Shown here: positions 56,001 through 58,560 of the stretch, in pieces | Layout: every line of letters begins with the position of its first letter | Position numbering within the stretch: position 1 is the first letter of the stretch | Source: Monomorium pharaonis | Lineage: Eukaryota > Arthropoda > Insecta > Hymenoptera > Formicidae | Length of the DNA stretch: 64,000 bases | Direction: 5' to 3' | Assembly: GCF_013373865.1 (NCBI RefSeq) | Contig: NC_050472.1 | Location: forward strand, 12,671,913-12,735,912 | Made by a program: the position numbers and the translations under genes | The notes under the pieces: model-generated | The model's input: the letters and a program-made list of their open reading frames with translations, nothing else | Database searches by the model: none | Told to the model about the DNA's origin: nothing

Positions 56001-58208
56001 ATTGAAGCTTATATTTGTCGATGCTCCCTCCATCCATTTGATGAAAATGTCACCTTTACTCAGATCGAAATTGTACGAAAAAAACTTGTCTTCTATCGCT
56101 GGTGTTTCCCAATAAAATTGCTTGGCAATTTCACCCCAAAATTGCATCGGCTCTTTTATAGATCTGGATAAAGAGAAACGAATTTATATCAATTCAGATT
56201 TCTAGTCGTGATATACTTTTCATGTATCGTTTTGCACAATTAACGCTGTAATTGTTATTTATATATTGGTAATTATAAATACAGTTCCACAGAACCGTAA
56301 TTAGCTTTCTGTTAGCCTTGGGCAGTTTTATTTTTGAAAGTTCCTTAATTTTTAATTTTTTTTTAGAAGAAAAATAATGAAATATGATAATAGTTGTTTA
56401 AATTGTTTTTAAATTGCTTTTGTATATAAGAAATGTAAAATGTTATTTGCATGTTATTAATGTACATAAATAAAAATAATTATTTTAAGTGCACTTTCTG
56501 ATTACCTTTCATTTGAACAACTTCATCGGTTATATTATAATTAATATTTTTAATAATATTACATTTAAATAAAATTATGTAAAGATTTACCACCAAAAAA
56601 TTTTTGCTGATATAGACAGATTTTTCGGTATCATACACAGAGATTTTGGTATCACTAAAATGTATTGTTAATTTTTATATTAACTAGAATTTTGACTGTC
56701 ACGTATAGAATTTGAAAATTCTGCTTCTATCAGATTGATTAGGTGCAATACATATACATATCACAATATTTGCTAATTATTTATCTATTTCAGCTAGATT
56801 TTACACAGATAATTTTTATTGAAATTGCAAGATTATTTTTTTGAGCGTTGGATAATCATCATTGTCCGATTGTTGATCTTAAATAATTCTTAATTAATTT
56901 TAATTTGTTAAAATTTTTCTTATATATGTAACAGTAGAAATAGGAAGAATAAAAAAGTTCGGAGAGCACTAAAAATTCGAAGAACAATACTAGTATTCAG
57001 TGGATATCACTTAATTAATTTAAAATCGTAACAAGCCTATAAAATATTAAGCAAAGTTACATATTATATGTTAGTATCAAAATTTTTAATTTAAGAATCG
57101 AAAGTAAAATTTAAAAATTTTTAAATATTATATCTGACAATTTTTTAGTTATTTTCATTTTAAGATATCTTCTTTGTCCCTGAACTTGTATTCCTATTAT
57201 CGCTATTTAGTATACGGCTCTGTAATCATATTTTCTACTAAAATTTAAATGTCAGTATTGTAATAAGAATTGGTAGACTTGCGTTTAACGAATCGATTCA
57301 CTTCTGTTTTCTTACGTAATGTGATTCTTCATTCTACTTTATTTACAAATTTTATGCACGTTCGGTGCACTCGCGAATTGTGCACATTATTATTACCGTT
57401 TCCGCATTAATTGGATAAGTTCGCAGTCCTCCTCCAATGGAATACATTACAGGTAAAATAAACAGATTGCAAATCTATACAAAAATTATTATAGATCTTT
57501 AAAAAAAGAAAAGAAAGGAATCAGTTATCGTTCAAAAAATTTATTTGGATTGTTTACCGAAAAATCGCGATTACAAAATAAACAAATTTAGGAAAGAAAA
57601 AAGGAGACATTAGTGATATATCCCGCATTTCTAGCTGAAATCGTGAACGTGCGTTCTTTCCTCCACGGAGAAATTTGTCCCACCCCTACAAGATCGATAT
57701 CGTGCTTCTATTTGTGCCATTTATAGAACGTTTGAATTATAAGACCTAAGATCAATCTCAATCCTCGTAATGCCGTCCGACTAACGCCCGATTCGATTCT
57801 AAACGTGCAATCCTTGTACCGATCGTTAATAAACATTCCCTTTAAAATCCTCTCATTTCATATTGACTTGCGGCACTTTATGCCATTGCTTTTGATTTAT
57901 CGTTGATTTTAATCTGAGTTAAACGAGCTAAATAAATTTAAAAATATCTTTATCACGATTTGTATCTATTATTTATTTGCTATTCCTTTCGTAACATTTT
58001 CGCGTCAGTGATGTATGCTTCAATTTTCGATTCGACGTCCCAGACTTGTTCCCAAGCGACACGCAATGACAGCACTCTCGAATACGCGTAAAACATCGAA
58101 ATTTTATGTTCTTACTTACTTTTCGTACATCTGCTTGTATTGCTCCATACTACTGCAGTGCGCCTTCCTCGCAAATTCCGAATTAGGATAATAGATTTTC
58201 TCAGCCAT
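8387..58208 (-). CDS. AcCoAS: Acetyl-CoA synthetase, 8 exons, 3' end off window
   Basis: Cytosolic acetate-CoA ligase (AMP-forming), which makes acetyl-CoA from acetate, ATP and CoA by way of acetyl-AMP. Coding exons in order are 58208-58120, 56163-55948, 31572-31377, 24447-24065, 15803-15611, 14381-14226, 14133-13966 and 8576-8387. All junctions are GT-AG and all phases match, giving about 530 residues from the start codon. Visible family landmarks are the N-terminal FWGEIAKQFYW, the phosphate-binding loop YTSGSTGKPKG (about residues 293-303), the nucleotide-site motif WQTETGG (444-450) and YCTGDG at the very end. Family members have about 670-700 residues, so the C-terminal subdomain (about 140 residues, including the acetylation-site lysine) lies left of base 1. 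I searched bases 1-8386 on the minus strand and did not see it. Introns reach 24.4 kb because of transposon insertions. The family assignment is by recognition of the translated protein, without a search. Confidence 0.97.
8577..9273. other. AT-rich intron, nothing recognised
   Basis: Sequence between AcCoAS exon 8 and the next transposon. It is very AT-rich with poly-A/T runs. I see no gene, RNA or clear repeat in it. Confidence 0.5.
9500..9985. repeat. Degenerate ~60 bp tandem repeats
   Basis: Recurring phrases of the type ccattaaacttc...tatgg...gatattta succeed each other at about 60 bp spacing, then pass into inverted matches with 9960-10040 and 10920-11150 (gatcc.c.aaacgtc). It looks like the arms of an old foldback element inside the larger TA element. 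Confidence 0.5.
10299..10425. repeat. Three copies of a 23 bp CGACCCCGCAAGGC hairpin motif
   Basis: The motif CGACCCCGCAA.GC.GAG.GTCG occurs at 10299-10321, 10343-10365 and 10403-10425. Each copy has self-complementary ends (CGAC/GTCG) and the copies are spaced 44 and 60 bp apart. The surroundings are GC-richer than the intron. No gene recognised. Confidence 0.6.
11523..11975. repeat. Word-array foldback (GGGAGCGTCCCAG family), truncated
   Basis: The left arm is a row of 15-16 bp words (ggaccaaatgcgcac variants) at 11575-11680. The centre is a GC-rich hairpin (gggggcgaagccctccc) with a GT-rich run. The right arm, about 11840-11975, is the inverse. The right terminus is lost after gctgtgtccgt. 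ORFs with Thr-Asp-Gln-Met-Arg repeats here are a by-product of the arrays. Confidence 0.75.
12030..12195. repeat. TTGCAG...TGCAAC repeat (family also at 53.4 and 60.1 kb)
   Basis: Short inverted words around acattgcagaaac repeated on both strands, ending near ctgtgctatc. Similar word mixtures with attgctgcaatatt are at 53430-53580 and 60070-60240. Probably old foldback fragments. Confidence 0.45.
13797..13920. repeat. Dispersed repeat, copy near AcCoAS exon 7
   Basis: Shares a stretch (actttaattctagaaaaa, ccaaatctataaaa, ctctacattatt.ac) with 30390-30500 and 43440-43562. The three copies are in the same orientation. No coding capacity. The remaining 13039-13796 is AT-rich without features that I recognise. 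Confidence 0.5.
13966..14133 (-). CDS. AcCoAS: AcCoAS exon 7 (nucleotide site)
   Basis: 168 bp, 56 codons, residues 412-467: VLGSVGEPINTEAWLW to ATPMKPGSA. Contains VGEPIN and DTFWQTETGG, the adenine and phosphate contacts in AMP-forming synthetases. Donor GTAAAG; acceptor gtttcag. Nearly every residue agrees with the family pattern, so the exon is under strong constraint. Confidence 0.97.
14226..14381 (-). CDS. AcCoAS: AcCoAS exon 6
   Basis: 156 bp, exactly 52 codons, residues 360-411: FEGTPFYPENDRYW to HNLSTLK. The FYTAPTAIRSLMKFGDD segment is characteristic of the family. Donor GTGAAT; acceptor ttgacag. The intron to exon 7 is only 92 bp, the one small intron in the gene, and contains an (AT)n run. 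Confidence 0.97.
14866..15320. mobile_element. Foldback element in intron 5
   Basis: Arms of about 190 bp (14866-15055 and 15120-15320) are inverse copies. For example cagattcgtaatcaggaac on the right mirrors gttcctgattacgaatctg on the left. A short G-run (ggggggg, about 15062) lies in the loop. No coding capacity, terminal motif not resolved. Confidence 0.65.
15611..15803 (-). CDS. AcCoAS: AcCoAS exon 5 (P-loop, acetate site)
   Basis: 193 bp, residues 295-359. Begins (S)GSTGKPKGVLHTTAGY, the AMP-binding loop, and ends GPLANGATSVI. Includes the WCTADCGWITGH segment conserved in acetyl-CoA synthetases. Donor GTACGT; acceptor catgtag. The exon is phase-compatible with its neighbours on both sides. 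Confidence 0.97.
16658..17537 (+). mobile_element. Solo LTR (880 bp) with TATA box
   Basis: Starts TGTAACGAACC and ends GGTCATTACA, flanked by a 4-bp ACAT duplication (16654-16657 and 17538-17541), typical of a Gypsy-like solo LTR. A TATAAAAG box is at 16883-16890, followed about 25 bp later by an initiator-like TCACTT. It is far more GC-rich than its surroundings. No internal region or second LTR is present. Confidence 0.75.
17557..17826 (-). pseudogene. Tc1/mariner-type transposase C-terminus remnant
   Basis: On the minus strand the translation gives IIFMHDGCPAHYA (a catalytic-core segment with an Asp-Gly-Pro-His-like pattern), then after a deletion or frameshift ETQNELEEQIQIAFNNV and the terminal CLEVNGGHFEHLL before a stop at 17557. 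The order and the HFEHLL end are those of a family of insect IS630/Tc1/mariner transposases. Most of the N-terminal half is missing, so it cannot be active. Confidence 0.7.
18330..18425. repeat. Small palindrome (MITE-like)
   Basis: cgactaataacactg is repeated as its inverse cagtgttattagtcg about 80 bp later, with a caattttga/tcaaaattg core. It is probably a very short foldback insertion. Confidence 0.55.
18827..19006 (+). pseudogene. THAP-domain relic, plus-strand copy
   Basis: Begins MNKNKNRHKQCYKC, then DCKSTSNDDSIILHTF, a frameshift, and EKWLKWSKI. The Cys-x2-Cys, the HTF/HTFP box and the tryptophan fit the DNA-binding THAP zinc finger that opens P-element-type transposases. The downstream C-x2-H is not clear. 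An inverted relative lies at 22396-22587, and the upstream 200 bp also match in inverse. Confidence 0.55.
19410..19510 (+). mobile_element. LTR fragment (TGTTACGCGCG family)
   Basis: Matches the first ~100 bp of the complete LTRs at 41506-41743 and, in inverse, 19561-19793 (cgttacgcgcgctgcc, cggcggc, gggagtaaa). It stops abruptly near 19510, so it is truncated. It may pair with the inverted copy just to its right. Confidence 0.6.
19561..19793 (-). mobile_element. LTR, inverted, 233 bp
   Basis: On the minus strand it runs TGTTACGCGCGCTGCC to CGCGCGCGTTACA and contains a polyadenylation signal (caataaaaacg). It is related to the LTR at 41506-41743. It stands without an internal coding region and lies about 50 bp from an oppositely oriented fragment. 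Confidence 0.7.
19868..20530. repeat. Word-array foldback
   Basis: Left part: words such as ttgcacaccgttcat and ggacacggtgctttt. The middle has cggaatggccacgttc words (20035-20240). The right part is the inverse (20460-20520). A GT-rich run at 20418-20445 lies in the right half, as in other members of the group. Several spurious repeat-peptide ORFs result. Confidence 0.7.
21006..21885. mobile_element. Foldback element (GGGACTCGGCCCC ends)
   Basis: Left arm gggactcggccccaatgacc is inverted at 21860 (ggggctgggtcccc). Both arms carry gttattaac near their inner boundary and a GC-rich hairpin (gggcgaagccctccc type). It is related in layout to 34437-35290. No coding capacity. Confidence 0.6.
22396..22587 (-). 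pseudogene. THAP-domain relic, minus-strand copy
   Basis: Minus-strand ORF beginning MSKNKSRHKQCYKC and continuing SNDDSIILHTFPSNMTV, REKWLEWSKI. It is the better preserved of two inverted THAP relics. It has one changed cysteine (VDSK for VDCK) and no recognisable remainder of a transposase. The domain binds DNA through a zinc ion in P-element-type transposases and host THAP proteins. The two relics point toward each other across 3.6 kb. Confidence 0.55.
23226..23640 (-). pseudogene. piggyBac-type transposase C-terminus remnant
   Basis: On the minus strand: FLKDLAFNLVKPHLQRRLE and RYTIREILNN, then KMNKRKRYSVYRSADNK. After a frameshift comes the cysteine-rich zinc-binding end CGVCGELICDDHRT followed by CLDC and a stop near 23226. 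A C-x2-C...C-x2-H...C-x2-C tail after KRKR is the piggyBac C-terminal cysteine-rich domain. An upstream frameshift leads into the RIFYAMLDYADIN-like part (about 23570-23630). No TTAA-bounded ends were found. Confidence 0.65.
24065..24447 (-). CDS. AcCoAS: AcCoAS exon 4
   Basis: 383 bp, residues 168-295, starting FAGYSSDSLAERILDSK and ending EDPLFILYT plus two bases of the first P-loop serine. The acceptor is cgtag at 24448-24452. A closer cag seven bases downstream would break the frame and drop Phe-Ala-Gly, so it is not the one used. The middle (INQGK-like loop around the NGTNNGAIMDM stretch) is variable in the family. Confidence 0.96.
24462..24535. repeat. CA/TG-rich microsatellite beside exon 4
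   Basis: Imperfect (CA)n and (GT)n tracts with a central cgcgcgtgt begin about 15 bp upstream of the AcCoAS exon 4 acceptor. The polypyrimidine tract of that acceptor is correspondingly poor. Confidence 0.75.
24659..26535. mobile_element. GC-rich LTR-like block with repeated TACCG motifs
   Basis: Possible bounds are TGTGACGTGACG and AACGTTGCA with ACAT on both sides (24655-24658 and 26536-26539), as expected for a solo LTR of 1.9 kb. A primer-binding-site-like TGGCGCCCAACA at 26157-26168 argues instead that an LTR ends before it and leader sequence follows. (G)TTACCG or GATACCG recurs more than a dozen times, with imperfect tandem units ttaccgt..cgagagc..tctcga at 26200-26420. ORFs here are incidental; none is recognised. 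Confidence 0.45.
26541..27873. mobile_element. CCCAGCTAG foldback element, copy 2, with nested word array
   Basis: Same family as 4368-5412 (long matches such as gcaaatttacgacaaaag and aagccttgccag). Ends CCCAATTAGATAAGCC and GTCAGCTGGG, flanked by TA. The nested element at 27355-27748 sits exactly where the sibling copy is uninterrupted. Confidence 0.75.
27355..27748. mobile_element. Word-array foldback with 8-bp target duplication
   Basis: Flanked by TTTACGAC on both sides (27347-27354 and 27749-27756). The empty sibling near 5290 has a single related octamer. Ends GGGTGGCACTCAC and GCAACGCTCCC. The arms are 15-bp words with the core CACACCGTT or CACGGTGC. The centre has a CA/GC-rich run and a short hairpin. 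Confidence 0.8.
27880..28190. repeat. CA/CG-rich run and GGCCACGTTCG word array
   Basis: 27890-27955 are two inverted CA/CG-rich tracts around catacatacgag. 28020-28190 are words of the type aatggccacgttcg, similar to the middle of the array at 20035-20240. The left end cccactggaatttg is near 28010. 28200-28770 is AT-rich with nothing recognised. Confidence 0.5.
28775..29140. repeat. Word-array foldback
   Basis: The left arm begins acttggacacagtac and the right arm ends gtactgtgtccaagt, followed by gagtcactccc. The centre holds the GC-rich hairpin (gaggggg..ggtcccc) and CA-rich run seen in other members. Words have period 15-16. No coding capacity. Confidence 0.7.
29180..30385 (+). pseudogene. 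LINE (non-LTR) ORF2 3' part, RNase H and C-terminus, degraded
   Basis: Plus-strand fragments: KIIVLLGKYATVFQAKA, RCAQNLLESV and IKIYSYSQM (RNase H-like, about 29745-29875), CRQVRALLEEYSDE (about 29940), LSRQDAKLA and LIGHGDLNYHLHKL (about 30000-30080), then the degraded knuckle region CSIAGFVKK. This order and the GH..LN.HLHKLG pattern are those of Jockey/R1-type LINE ORF2 C-termini. Frames shift repeatedly. A (TTA)n tail at 30362-30381 ends the element. Upstream to 29180 is probably earlier ORF2 sequence that I cannot align. Confidence 0.65.
30386..31376. other. AT-rich intron with one dispersed repeat
   Basis: 30390-30500 matches the dispersed repeat at 13797 and 43440. The remainder up to AcCoAS exon 3 is AT-rich. 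I see no gene or structured repeat. Confidence 0.5.
31377..31572 (-). CDS. AcCoAS: AcCoAS exon 3
   Basis: 196 bp, residues 102-167, from EGNDPEDYSRLTYRKLLEE to RIGAVHSVV. Donor GTAAGT; acceptor ttatcag. It carries the GDKVVIYMPMILELPIAMLA segment of the N-terminal adenylation domain. The next exon resumes with Phe-Ala-Gly, so no residues are missing at the junction. Confidence 0.96.
32138..32143 (-). terminator. Possible polyadenylation signal of the nested gene
   Basis: AATAAA on the minus strand, about 400 bp beyond the stop codon at 32541. Another AATAAA is at 31818-31823, just before a ggacgtaaca end at 31787 that resembles an LTR terminus. Confidence 0.3.
32222..32262. repeat. (TA)n microsatellite
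   Basis: About 18 TA units in a row in the presumed 3' UTR or downstream region of the nested gene. Confidence 0.9.
32541..33193 (-). CDS. Candidate nested gene: basic, Pro-rich repeat protein, 190 aa, split start codon
   Basis: An ORF spans 33112-32541 on the minus strand. It joins upstream by an 80-bp GT-AG intron (33192-33113; donor GTAAGT, acceptor tattgcag) to an A at 33193, so A|TG forms the first AUG. The ~290 nt upstream exon contains no ATG at all. The product begins MENQFFHKRNRWNVRRSRRR (about 40% basic), then four 17-residue repeats of the form EEPxxDPQDIPSLHHNx (DNA period 51 bp, 32760-32970), then PSPPPSP-rich sequence. No signal peptide or membrane segment. A TATA-like box and AATAAA signals frame it. 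Function unknown and I do not recognise the family. It could be a host orphan gene or part of a retroelement. It lies in the 24.4 kb AcCoAS intron, same strand. Confidence 0.45.
33193..33490 (-). promoter_or_regulatory. Probable 5' UTR exon and core promoter of the nested gene
   Basis: On the minus strand a TATA-like ctatataatcg (33515-33525) is followed by ~290 nt without any ATG that ends at the donor 33193|GTAAGT. TCAGT initiator-like motifs occur further down, near 33370-33390. Transcription start is inferred only. Confidence 0.35.
33724..34436. other. AT-rich intron, nothing recognised
   Basis: No gene, RNA or convincing repeat seen between the nested transcription unit and the foldback at 34437. 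Confidence 0.5.
34437..35290. mobile_element. Foldback element with GC hairpins and (TG)n
   Basis: Arms ctcatagggagccacccc / ggggtagctccgtataag and the inner aagttataaggaaaagtta pair are inverse copies. GC-rich hairpins (gaggggtcttcggcctcc and gaggagctccgccctcac) lie inside, with (TG)n at 35078-35119. The layout resembles 21006-21885. Confidence 0.65.
35078..35119. repeat. (GT)n microsatellite
   Basis: About 20 GT units directly after a GC-rich hairpin, the position at which GT runs recur in the word-array and foldback elements of this window. Confidence 0.9.
35345..35700. repeat. GC-rich repeat relic with GT/CG run
   Basis: CpG-rich sequence (gcaccgttcgtgcag, gagcgctcgcccgagcatgcgc) followed by a mixed (GC)n(GT)n run at 35604-35660 and gcaaagcattctctgc, the same tail as in the word-array elements at 11.8, 38.5, 40.0 and 44.7 kb. 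No gene recognised. Confidence 0.5.
36045..37690. mobile_element. Large foldback element with 120-bp tandem repeats
   Basis: The left part has aagtacgatagaaactgatagaaa and the right part the inverse (tttctatatgtttctatc). Cataggaaagtatccatattcagat-type blocks are shared between arms. The inner part holds tandem units with TCCGCCGGA palindromes. The left end is near ccctgttcaaaaagta; the right end is unclear. Confidence 0.6.
37077..37390. repeat. Three 120-bp tandem repeats with CCGCCGG palindrome
   Basis: Units begin at about 37077, 37197 and 37317 with gaccttgaatttggattcag and contain ctggtccgccggaccaac. The third is cut off. Two inverse units are at 36685-36880. Period is exactly 120 bp between the first units, so the duplication is recent relative to the surroundings. 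Confidence 0.75.
38134..38808. mobile_element. Word-array foldback, complete copy (GGGAGCGTCCCAG ends)
   Basis: Ends GGGAGCGTCCCAGATGCGCAC and inverse. The arms are rows of 15-16 bp words, each with a CACAG core followed by a variable half (taacaaac, accaaatg, tgcgaaac). The centre is gtgcgggaggggggcc plus its hairpin partner and a (GT)n run at 38507-38533. Arms match word by word in inverse order only in part, so words have been shuffled. No clear duplication at its borders. Confidence 0.75.
38885..39300. repeat. 15-bp word array (AACGGTGTGCAATTG)
   Basis: About 16 consecutive 15-bp units between 38895 and 39140 (caattgaacggtgtg and variants), then inverted single words to 39300. The periodicity is regular and the phase is kept. 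Confidence 0.8.
39355..39660. repeat. 15-bp word array (TTGCACACCGTTCAT)
   Basis: Roughly 18 units of ttgcacaccgttcat type, including variant units with gaaagatgcgcactga. Opposite in sense to the array at 38885. The pair probably forms one foldback. Confidence 0.8.
39718..40140. mobile_element. Word-array foldback with central (GT)n
   Basis: Starts gggagcgtcccagatgcgca and ends tgcgcatctggg before acttactcactt. Central hairpin gggggccgaaggcccccc, then (GT)n at 39944-39980. Shorter arms than 38134-38808. Confidence 0.75.
40141..40260. repeat. GT/GC-rich run with foldback tail
   Basis: Begins actcacttggacgaggtg, then a long mixed (GC)n(GT)n(GC)n run (40170-40243) and the shared tail aaagcattcactgcatcaca. 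Confidence 0.7.
40481..40571. mobile_element. 91-bp CCC element (CCCAGTGAGAAA)
   Basis: Ends CCCAGTGAGAAA and TTTCTCACTGGG, flanked by AT. The sibling sequence near 20290-20310 (inverse) lacks the element and shows a single AT. The interior is a near-perfect palindrome of TCGA words (tcgacatcgaaatcgatgtc). Confidence 0.85.
41506..41743 (+). mobile_element. LTR, 238 bp (TGTTACGCGCG family)
   Basis: Runs TGTTACGCGCGTTGCC to GCGCGCGTAACA with aataaag in its second half, so its sense is plus. Related to 19561-19793. It directly abuts a gag-like remnant read on the opposite strand, so the two do not belong to one intact provirus-like copy. Confidence 0.75.
41744..41925 (-). pseudogene. Gag-like remnant of an LTR retrotransposon
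   Basis: Minus-strand ORF starting MADTFDGSAPLREFLAQFSL, then NRWGEAEKAVALASCLRGKA. The FDG...FL.QF....N.W....KA..L...L.G.A pattern is that of Gypsy-type gag proteins, which form the capsid of the particle. It ends where the LTR begins, after about 60 codons, so only a fragment remains. No protease or polymerase follows. Confidence 0.6.
42184..42305. mobile_element. 122-bp MITE with GTT duplication
   Basis: Ends GGGTGCTTTCCATTTAATGA and inverse, arms about 55 bp. Flanked by GTT on both sides, a 3-bp duplication as in Harbinger-type MITEs. No coding capacity. Confidence 0.75.
42621..42881. mobile_element. CCCAGTTAGCCA / CCCAGATAGCCA element
   Basis: 261 bp. Ends CCCAGTTAGCCAG and TGGCTATCTGGG, flanked by TG. 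The inner arms gctacgcatttatgtcgtcc and inverse are clear. Another right end of this kind (ttggctatctggg) is at 49401-49413 without a visible left partner. Confidence 0.75.
43734..44130. mobile_element. CCCAGTAAACAC element, left part only
   Basis: Left end CCCAGTAAACACATTTTATA. The sequence to 44100 is inverse to 63770-64000, so both belong to one family. The right part is missing where the next element begins at 44131, without a target duplication, which implies a deletion. Confidence 0.6.
44372..45078. mobile_element. Word-array foldback with verified 8-bp duplication
   Basis: Flanked by GATATAAC (44364-44371 and 45079-45086). The sibling at 5838-5860 has a single GATATAAC. Ends GAGTAAGTCCCAGATGCGCAC and GGGAGCGTCCCAG (inverse). 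Two long arms of CACAG words, a GC hairpin (gggggaccttcggccccc) and a CA run. Repeat-peptide ORFs on both strands are by-products. Confidence 0.85.
45181..46031. mobile_element. CCCAGATAACACA element with 5S-like module
   Basis: Ends CCCAGATAACACAGAG and GTGTTATCTGGG, flanked by TT; the sibling empty site is readable. The arms consist of GAATTC words. The loop holds AT-rich sequence and a 5S-rRNA-like module. Confidence 0.85.
45536..45675 (+). repeat. 5S-rRNA-derived module (SINE3-like), copy 1
   Basis: 45557-45612 follows the middle of 5S rRNA: cgaagtcaagcaacgttgg, then atgggtgaccg, which corresponds to the internal Pol III promoter (box A to box C). The 5' and 3' stems of 5S rRNA are not conserved, so this is no functional 5S gene. 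It resembles SINE3-type heads. A second copy in inverse is at 61795-61930. Confidence 0.7.
46297..46454. mobile_element. 158-bp near-perfect palindromic CCC element
   Basis: Ends CCCACCAAACACCAAG and inverse CTTTGTGTTTGCTGGG, flanked by AA; the sibling has attaacactc uninterrupted. Arms of about 70 bp are almost identical, with acgtgtgttatat at the turn. It must be able to form a hairpin as single strand. Confidence 0.85.
46800..46985. repeat. AAGTCGACTT word cluster
   Basis: Around ten copies of aagtcgactt or close variants (gtcgacttt, aagtcaacttttcg) on both strands within 190 bp. Each is itself palindromic. Cause unknown; it may be the arms of a small foldback. Confidence 0.7.
46990..47149. 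mobile_element. CCCAGATAACACA element, truncated right arm
   Basis: Matches, in inverse, the left arm of 45181-46031 (gaatacatttttctacttctcc region) and ends TGTTATCTGGG at 47149. The left half is missing. Confidence 0.65.
47210..47462. repeat. Direct and inverted copies of a 65-bp unit
   Basis: cagaaaaagcagctttgc...gttgtaaaa.tcttcaacacg occurs at 47230-47287 and 47302-47362 in direct orientation, and inverse at 47402-47465. It is part of a foldback element with a duplicated arm. Confidence 0.7.
47805..48430. repeat. Inverted repeats and duplicated arms
   Basis: cacgtccgccatttttcttc at 47818 is inverted at about 48015. Farther right, gaccaatcgaattccttatg with gcttatgcaagttt occurs at 48116-48162 and again at 48371-48420, with an inverse relative at 48046-48110. 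No gene. Confidence 0.6.
48431..50113. other. AT-rich intron with one orphan CCC-element end
   Basis: No gene recognised. ATTGCAACATCATGACATTTGG-like sequence ends at ggctatctggg (49403-49413), the right end of a CCC element, but no left end is visible. Confidence 0.5.
50114..50474. mobile_element. MITE, 361 bp, TA-flanked
   Basis: Ends CGGAGTGTCTTGAAACACGT and, inverted, catggtgtcctgaaacatgt, bordered by TA. Arms of about 150 bp are clearly inverse (ttgcgatatttgcaaaaatt). Tc1/mariner-type MITE by duplication. No coding capacity. Confidence 0.75.
51258..52230. repeat. Dispersed repeat, longest copy
   Basis: Relatives at 88-400 (both ends of the unit) and 56590-56830 (middle part, tatagacagatttttcg... 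to ...tgaa.ttgcaagat). All run in the same direction. AT-rich, no ORF. Probably an old non-autonomous element. Confidence 0.6.
52231..55026. other. AT-rich intron, mostly featureless
   Basis: Apart from the microsatellite at 53 kb and the TTGCAG word mixture at 53430-53580, I see no gene or structured repeat in this stretch. Confidence 0.5.
53000..53062. repeat. (GC)n(GT)n microsatellite
   Basis: About 12 GC units followed by about 20 GT units with two interruptions. Confidence 0.9.
55027..55470 (+). CDS. Unrecognised ORF, 147 aa, antisense in AcCoAS intron
   Basis: Longest non-repetitive open frame in the large intron: ATG at 55027 in the context atctATGg, stop after VIDSE at 55470. The central part (about codons 30-95) uses GC-rich codons unlike the AT-rich surroundings, which argues against chance. 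No signal peptide, membrane segment or known domain recognised. The sequence KIFSVDRVIESML vaguely recalls short repressor peptides in transcription factors, but that is speculation. It could equally be one exon of a gene on the plus strand, for example using the GTAATC near 55450 as donor, or a CpG-rich regulatory island. Confidence 0.25.
   Translation: MDLCSNIHTSASDKRKKTLISLRISQMSISSDSLRSSKIFSVDRVIESMLRAVTGSTRGADATNDVIARDISLANEDTGVDRVSNFLKNRHRPTHDRATQSFRYCVHDIKLHHLKIVDMKECSKSLNSSKCDVYTNILALSMVIDSE
55948..56163 (-). CDS. AcCoAS: AcCoAS exon 2
   Basis: 216 bp, residues 30-102, opening SIKEPMQFWGEIAKQ and closing at GDKIAFYW. Tryptophan 102 is split TG|G across the junction (donor GTGAGA; exon 3 begins G). 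The acceptor is tatccag. This is the conserved N-terminal ACS segment. The intron downstream of it is the 24.4 kb one. Confidence 0.96.
56164..58119. other. Intron 1 of AcCoAS
   Basis: AT-rich. Contains a partial copy of the 51.3 kb repeat (56590-56830). No gene recognised. Confidence 0.5.
58120..58208 (-). CDS. AcCoAS: AcCoAS exon 1 (start codon)
   Basis: Encodes residues 1-29 and two bases of codon 30, beginning MAEKIYYPNSEF. The ATG is at 58208-58206 in the context aaacATGgct, a good animal start context. The donor is a perfect GTAAGT directly after the exon. The next exon supplies the third base of Lys30. A GA-rich microsatellite lies just upstream on this strand. Confidence 0.93.
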
Positions 58209-58219
58209 GTTTTACCTTT

Positions 58220-58224
<5 letters not shown>

Positions 58225-58297
<73 letters not shown>

Positions 58298-58310
58298 ATC
58301 TATCTATCTC
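58225..58310. repeat. (CT)n microsatellite in AcCoAS 5' leader
   Basis: About 40 CT units with slight interruptions (TT, TATC at the right end). It lies 17 bp upstream of the AcCoAS start codon and would be read as GA repeats in the leader. Such (GA)n tracts bind GAGA-type factors in some insects, but here that is only a possibility. Confidence 0.9.
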
Positions 58311-58329
58311 TGCGTTCGAATCTTTGTTT

Positions 58330-58560
58330 AGACTAGAACGAATCTTTACGTCCGTAAAGATAAAAAGGCCGTAATCCTCGTGGTATAATCCTCTGTATAG
58401 CTATATAACGTTCTTTACGGGACGCTGGGGTGGCGACTAGGCTTGTGTCGCGCTTATTCGCGCTCTCCACCAGGCTACCACACTTTATCGGCCTGACCGA
58501 TAAACTGCGACTGAAACGCGCGCGCAACACGATCACGGGCGAATGGGGTAAGTGGGGAGC
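58330..58560 (-). promoter_or_regulatory. AcCoAS: Probable AcCoAS promoter / 5' UTR region
   Basis: A GC- and CpG-richer island in AT-rich surroundings, starting about 120 bp upstream of the AcCoAS start codon. On the minus strand it has an initiator-like TTCAGTC near 58517 and no obvious TATA box at the right distance. This fits a broad insect housekeeping promoter. The transcript start is inferred. Between it and the ATG lies a long GA microsatellite that would be in the 5' UTR. Confidence 0.35.
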
